From an uncultured bacterium (GTDB taxonomy: Bacteria > Bacteroidota > Bacteroidia > Bacteroidales > Bacteroidaceae): a stretch of DNA of 54,749 nucleotides. The translations under genes and the position numbers were made by a program. Positions 50,736 to 54,749 of this stretch are shown piece after piece. The stretch spans positions 1 through 54,749 of the forward strand of contig CAMHUC010000018.1 in NCBI GenBank assembly GCA_946188155.1. The letters run 5' to 3'. Below the pieces are notes generated by a model, which saw nothing but the letters and a program-made list of their open reading frames with translations, was not told where the DNA came from and did no database searches. Within the stretch, counting starts at the first letter, position 1; the number at the start of each line of letters is the position of its first letter.

Positions 50736-50850
50736 ACAGTTTATAGTTTCCGCCTTCGGCTTAGTTTATAGTTGATAGTTGATAACCCTCCAAGCCGTTC
50801 TGCCGACAAGTGTAATCATCTATAAACTATAAACTCTAAACTCTAAACTA
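50736..50850. repeat. Core-1 element, copy 3
   Basis: Left words GTTTATA, GTTGATA, GTTGATA (to 50784), a core with CCCTCCAAGCCGTTC and GTGTAATCAT, then CTATAAA, CTATAAA, CTCTAAA, CTCTAAA (50820-50847). A TTTCCGCCTTCGGCTTA hairpin interrupts the left words. It lies between the convergent DUF4435 and manA genes. Confidence 0.92.
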
Positions 50851-50855
50851 ATAAG

Positions 50856-51809
50856 TTACACGAACGTCTCGAGGAACCTGACCGTACCTTCAACCTTTAC
50901 TTCCTTGGCGGTGGCAGGTATCAGTACGGTGTCGCCCGTCTGGAATGTCGTTTCCTCTTCGTCGCAGATTAGCTTCCCCCTGCCCCTGACGGCTATCAGG
51001 ATGACGAAGGAGTCGAGGTCGGAGTAGTCGAGCGTCATCGGCTCCGTCAGGTCGTAGACGGCAGTGGTGAAGTATGGGCAGCCGACCACCTGTGTCCCTT
51101 CATTCTTGGGCAGGCTGTATGCCGTGCGGTAGTTGTCGAGCACGGTATAGTTGATACTCTCAGCGGCCAGCTCGGTGTGGAGCTCACGGTAGTTGCCGTT
51201 CTTGTCACGGCGCTTGAAGTCGTAGATGCGGTAGGTGACATCGCTGGTCTGCTGAATCTCAGCCACGAAGCATCCGGCACCGATGGCGTGGATGCGGCCG
51301 GCAGGGATGAAGAACACGTCGCCCTCGTGTACCTCATAGCGGGCCAGGGCATCAGTGATGGTGTCGTTCTCCACCATCTCCTTGTATTGCTCAGGCGTGA
51401 TTTGTTGCTTCAGGCCGTTGTAGAGCTGGGCGCCGGGTGCCGACTCTAAGGCGTACCACATCTCGGTCTTGCCTCTCGGCTTTCCCTGACGGTGGGCTAT
51501 CTCGTCGGTGGGGTGTACTTGGATGCTCAGGTCCTGACGTGCGTCGATGAACTTGATGAGCAGGGGAAACTCATCGCCGAAGCGTTGGTAGTTCTCACGT
51601 CCCACCAGCTTCTCTCTCTGTTCCCGCACCAGCTGGTTGAGGCTCTTGCCCTTGTCAGGCCCGTCGGCCACGATGGTCTCATTGTCCTTTACTCCGGAGA
51701 TTTCCCAACTCTCGCCGACATTCTCCATCTGTGTGTCTAAATGCTTGAAGGGGATAATCTTGTCGCCTCCCCAGAGCGTCTGTTTCAGTAATGGTTCGAA
51801 TTTGTACAT
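50856..51809 (-). CDS. manA: Mannose-6-phosphate isomerase, class I
   Basis: 317 residues, the short type I form. Zinc ligands are visible in SIQVHPTDE, KTEMWY and AGRIHAIG. It interconverts mannose 6-phosphate and fructose 6-phosphate, feeding glycan synthesis. It lies 49 nt downstream of trkH on the same strand; the gap contains GTTTACTGTTTACTGTAAAC words (51824-51847). Confidence 0.95.
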   Translation of the reverse strand: MYKFEPLLKQTLWGGDKIIPFKHLDTQMENVGESWEISGVKDNETIVADGPDKGKSLNQLVREQREKLVGRENYQRFGDEFPLLIKFIDARQDLSIQVHPTDEIAHRQGKPRGKTEMWYALESAPGAQLYNGLKQQITPEQYKEMVENDTITDALARYEVHEGDVFFIPAGRIHAIGAGCFVAEIQQTSDVTYRIYDFKRRDKNGNYRELHTELAAESINYTVLDNYRTAYSLPKNEGTQVVGCPYFTTAVYDLTEPMTLDYSDLDSFVILIAVRGRGKLICDEEETTFQTGDTVLIPATAKEVKVEGTVRFLETFV

Positions 51810-51823
51810 TGTTTTTTCTTTTG

Positions 51824-51847
51824 TGGTTTACTGTTTACTGTAAACAT
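51824..51847. repeat. GTTTACT words between trkH and manA
   Basis: GTTTACT twice and then GTAAACA, which makes a small palindrome. In the gene direction it forms part of the manA leader. Confidence 0.6.
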
Positions 51848-51858
51848 ATCATGCGTAA

Positions 51859-53316
51859 TTAATTATCCTTCCAGAAGGCACGGGTGAAGAGCACCAGCAC
51901 CGTCATGATTTCCAGTCGCCCCATGAGCATGAGCAGACAGAGTGTCCACTTGATGATGTCCGACATTCCCGACCATGTGATAGGCAGTCCCACCTGGTTG
52001 TCGAGCGACGGCCCTACGTTGCTCACGCAGCTCAGTGCTATTGTGATGGCATTGGTGGTGTCGATGCCAGCCAGAATCATGATGGCTGCCGTGACGAGAA
52101 TCATCAGCACGAACAGGGTGAAGAAGGCGAAGAGGGCCACGATGCGCGACTGCGGTATGCTTTGTCCGTTGACCTTGATGGGCAGCACGGCGTTGGGGTG
52201 GATGATTTGTCTGAAGTTGTTGCGTAGCACCTTCAGTGTCATCACGCCTCGTATGCACTTGAAGCCGCCGCTGGTGCTGCCGGCACAGGCTCCCAGGAAC
52301 ATGACGATGCCTATGATGATCCATGTCAGGTGGGGCCAGGCACCGATATCGTCGTTGCAGATGCCGGTGGTCGTCATGAAAGCCACCACCTGGAAGAGTG
52401 CATTCCTGAAGGCCTTCTCTAACGGGTATTCCATCTGTACGAAGAGCACGGTCATGATGCAGGCAGTGGCCAGCACCACTACCGACAGGTATAGCTTGAA
52501 CTCAGAGTTCCTCAGCAGTTCCCTGGCCTTCAGCTTGAAGATGCTCATATACAGCAAGGTGAAGTTGATGCCGGCCAGGAACTGGAAAACGATGCTTACG
52601 TAGTCCACGGCAGGCGACTGGAAGTCGGCTGTGCCGTTGTTGTGGATGGCAAATCCCCCTGTGGCCGTTGTCGTCATCGAGTAGTTGGTGGCCTCAAACC
52701 AGTCCATGCCCGCTGCCCAGTAGGCCACGCCGCATCCCACGGTGAGCATCAGGTAGATGCTCCAAATCCACTTGGCCGTGGTGGTCAGCCTGGGGTGCAT
52801 CTTGGCCTTGATGGGTCCTGTGGCCTCGGCGGCGAACACCTTCACGCTTCCCCCCACCAGCGACGGCAGGATGGCGATGGTGAAGAACACGATTCCCAGG
52901 CCTCCTATCCACTGCATCAGCGACCGCCAGAAGAGCATGCCGTGGGGCAGGGCCTCCACGTTGTCGATGATGGTGGCCCCGGTGGTGGTGAAGCCCGACA
53001 TCGTCTCGAAGTAGGCATCGGTGATGTTGCCGATGCTGCCGTGTATGAGGAAGGGGAACGTGCCGAACAGTGAGAAGATGACCCACACGGCCGTCACCAC
53101 GATGTAGGCGTCATGGCGGCTGAGTGTGTTCTCCGCATTTCGTCCCAGATAAAGGAACAGCAGGGCGCTGCCGAAGCTGATGAGCAACGACAGTGCAAAG
53201 GCCAGCATGTCATCCTCTTCGAACACAAAGGCCATCACCAGGCACAAGGCCAGGAAGAAGGCCTCGACGAACAGCAGTGAGCCGATGATTTTGGAGATGA
53301 TACGCAGGTTTACCAT
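51859..53316 (-). CDS. trkH: TrkH family potassium uptake channel
   Basis: 485 residues with about ten membrane helices. The four selectivity-filter loops are visible in order: TTTGATIID, TATGGFAIHN, TTTGICNDD and SNVGPSLDN. TrkH forms the K+ pore in the inner membrane, gated by TrkA. Its start overlaps the trkA stop by 7 nt, so the two are translationally coupled. Confidence 0.96.
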   Translation of the reverse strand: MVNLRIISKIIGSLLFVEAFFLALCLVMAFVFEEDDMLAFALSLLISFGSALLFLYLGRNAENTLSRHDAYIVVTAVWVIFSLFGTFPFLIHGSIGNITDAYFETMSGFTTTGATIIDNVEALPHGMLFWRSLMQWIGGLGIVFFTIAILPSLVGGSVKVFAAEATGPIKAKMHPRLTTTAKWIWSIYLMLTVGCGVAYWAAGMDWFEATNYSMTTTATGGFAIHNNGTADFQSPAVDYVSIVFQFLAGINFTLLYMSIFKLKARELLRNSEFKLYLSVVVLATACIMTVLFVQMEYPLEKAFRNALFQVVAFMTTTGICNDDIGAWPHLTWIIIGIVMFLGACAGSTSGGFKCIRGVMTLKVLRNNFRQIIHPNAVLPIKVNGQSIPQSRIVALFAFFTLFVLMILVTAAIMILAGIDTTNAITIALSCVSNVGPSLDNQVGLPITWSGMSDIIKWTLCLLMLMGRLEIMTVLVLFTRAFWKDN

Positions 53317-54665
53317 AGCGTGTTCTTCTTGAAGTATTTCTCGATGTTGTTCAGCTTCTGTTCATGGCAGAACACCATCACTGAGTCGCCAGCCTCGATG
53401 TGTGAGTTTCCGTTGACGAGCATACCCTGTCCGCGCCGCACCAGTCCGCCGATGGTCACGCCGAAGGGCAGCCCCAGGTCCTTTACAGCCTTCTTGGTGA
53501 CCCTGGCTCCTTCGGCCACGGTGAATTCGGCCACCTCGGAGTCCACGAGCATCAGCGAGCGCAGGTTGCTCACCTCAGCCCCCAGCATCAGTTGATAGAT
53601 ATGACTGGCGGCCACTGTCTTCTTGTTGATGATGGTGCCGATGTCGAGTCCCTCGGCCATGCTCACGTAGTCGAGGTTCTCGACCATGGCGATGGTCTTG
53701 CGCACGCCGAGCTTCTTAGCCGACAGGCAGGCCAGTATGTTGGTCTCGGCATTGCCGGTGAGTGCCACGAAGGCCTGGGTATTCTTGATGCCTTCCTCCT
53801 CCAGCAGGCCCAGGTCGCGCCCGTCGCCGTTGATGACCATGGCGTCGCTGTCGCCAAGCAGCTCGTTCAGCTTCTCACAGCGGTCGGGGTCGGTTTCTAT
53901 GATGCGCAGGTTCATGTAGTCGGGCTTCGTCAGGGCGGCCCTGACGGCAGTCTTGCCGCCGCCCATGAAGATTACGTTCTTCACGTCGGTATAGTGCTCC
54001 TTCCCCACAATTTTACGGATATAGGGTATATACTCTCTGGTGGTCATGAAGTAAGCCAGGTCGCCCACCCGCAGCTCGTCCATGCCGCCGGGGATGATGG
54101 TCTCGCTGCCGCGCTTCACGGCCACCACGTGGTAGGGGTCGTCGGGTCCGCTCAGTTCTCGCAGCGGGCGGTTCAGTATCTCCGCCGTCTCGCGCAGCTT
54201 GATGCCCAGCAGCACCAGTGCCCCGCCGTGTACGTCCCACCGCTGCCTTACCCACGACAGCTTCAGGCCGTTGTTGATGTCGATGGCCGCCAGCACCTCG
54301 GGGTAGACCAGTGAGTCGATGCCCAGCTGCTGGAAGAACTTCTGGTTCTGCGGCTTCAGATACTCGTAGTTGTCGATGCGAGCCACGGTCTTCTTGGCTC
54401 CCAGTGCGTGAGCGATGATGCAGGCCGAGATATTGGTGCTCTCTTCTGTAGTGACGCCCACGAAGAGGTCTGCATGCCCCGCGCCTGCATCCTTCAGGGC
54501 CTGGATGCTGGTGGGCGAGGCGTTATAGGTCATCACGTCGTAGTCTGCCAGGCGGTTCAGACAGTTCTCGCGCTCATCGATGAGCACACAGTCCTCATGT
54601 TCGCGCGACAGCAGTTTCGACAGGTGAGTTCCCACGGCACCGGCACCGGCTATGACAATCTTCAT
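53310..54665 (-). CDS. trkA: Trk system potassium transporter TrkA
   Basis: 451 residues. Two RCK units are seen: the first Rossmann fold opens MKIVIAGAGAVGTHLSKLL and is followed by a TrkA_C domain (about 140-225); the second opens VIFMGGGKTAVRAAL and is followed by another TrkA_C domain. It binds NAD(H) and ATP on the cytoplasmic face and gates TrkH. First gene of trkA-trkH-manA on this strand. Two TAAATAG words precede the start codon. Confidence 0.96.
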   Translation of the reverse strand: MKIVIAGAGAVGTHLSKLLSREHEDCVLIDERENCLNRLADYDVMTYNASPTSIQALKDAGAGHADLFVGVTTEESTNISACIIAHALGAKKTVARIDNYEYLKPQNQKFFQQLGIDSLVYPEVLAAIDINNGLKLSWVRQRWDVHGGALVLLGIKLRETAEILNRPLRELSGPDDPYHVVAVKRGSETIIPGGMDELRVGDLAYFMTTREYIPYIRKIVGKEHYTDVKNVIFMGGGKTAVRAALTKPDYMNLRIIETDPDRCEKLNELLGDSDAMVINGDGRDLGLLEEEGIKNTQAFVALTGNAETNILACLSAKKLGVRKTIAMVENLDYVSMAEGLDIGTIINKKTVAASHIYQLMLGAEVSNLRSLMLVDSEVAEFTVAEGARVTKKAVKDLGLPFGVTIGGLVRRGQGMLVNGNSHIEAGDSVMVFCHEQKLNNIEKYFKKNTLW

Positions 54666-54749
54666 CCTATTTACTATTTATCAGATTAACTTGTTTAATT
54701 GAACTTTCCCACCCTTTTCTTTTCAACAACGAATTAAGACGAATCTCAC
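54666..54749. other. Right edge, upstream of trkA
   Basis: Non-coding. On the minus strand it contains TAAATAGTAAATAGG before the trkA ATG. A promoter is expected here but no clear TAnnTTTG box is seen. The last bases (GAATTAAGACGAATCTC) look like the start of another word repeat that leaves the window. Confidence 0.4.

Noticed and set aside
51859..54665. Ktr-type or KdpD-linked potassium system
   Set aside because: The two-RCK TrkA and the TrkH filter loops, with overlapping genes, fit the Trk system directly.

Overview
The window is a chromosomal stretch of a Bacteroidota bacterium, most likely of the Prevotella group. The evidence is a SprA/Sov type IX secretion (T9SS) gene, an Oar-like TonB receptor, BACON and MBG domains, a short GxYIRNGRK-type C-terminal tail typical of Prevotella exported proteins, no Shine-Dalgarno leaders, and the Bacteroidota promoter (TTTGG or TTG, about 19 bp, then TAnnTTTG) in front of many genes. 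Coding DNA is rich in G/C at third codon positions. Intergenic DNA is A/T-rich and highly repetitive. No rRNA, tRNA, CRISPR array, prophage or full-length insertion sequence was seen.

Layout. 1-780: repeat-rich, ending in a promoter. 781-8269: a partner-switching signalling module (SpoIIE-type phosphatase, RsbW-like kinase, STAS antagonist, small membrane coiled-coil protein) followed closely by a large MBG-repeat surface protein. 8332-11024 (minus): DUF4831 protein and NAD(P)HX repair enzyme. 11105-14419: hpt-adk-obgE-pgeF. 14562-20730: Oar-like TonB receptor, BACON/OB-fold lipoprotein and secreted endonuclease I, a possible nucleic-acid acquisition locus. 20799-30048 (minus): ruvA-sprA-outer-membrane barrel. 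30517-32471 (minus): phosphopantetheinyl transferase and rmuC. 32565-34888: DUF4332 protein and an Rpn-type nuclease/transposase, surrounded by mobile-looking repeats. 34889-36332: repeats around a truncated gene. 36333-39283 (minus): secreted HAD phosphatase and nadB (with an apparent frameshift near its end). 39428-44464: dacB, mechanosensitive channel, serB, mutY. 44919-46469 (minus): RecD-like helicase. 46566-50732: glyS, FKBP lipoprotein, and an ABC-ATPase/DUF4435 pair resembling the PARIS defence architecture. 50856-54665 (minus): trkA-trkH-manA.

The most striking feature is the repeat landscape. About two dozen sites carry short tandem 'words', usually 7 bp but also 8, 9 or 16 bp, with a different word at each site. 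Many lie directly in front of start codons. Eight genes carry such words inside the reading frame, where they lengthen signal peptides, a GTPase loop, a helicase loop or linkers. Some arrays flank conserved cores: one of about 40 bp occurs three times, once inside the helicase gene, and another containing TTGCTRCCG occurs at least six times. In addition there is a 162-bp non-coding element present twice, with 19-bp terminal inverted repeats and exact 10-bp direct repeats on both sides of each copy (a MITE), and several large imperfect palindromes, one of which has been split by the MITE.
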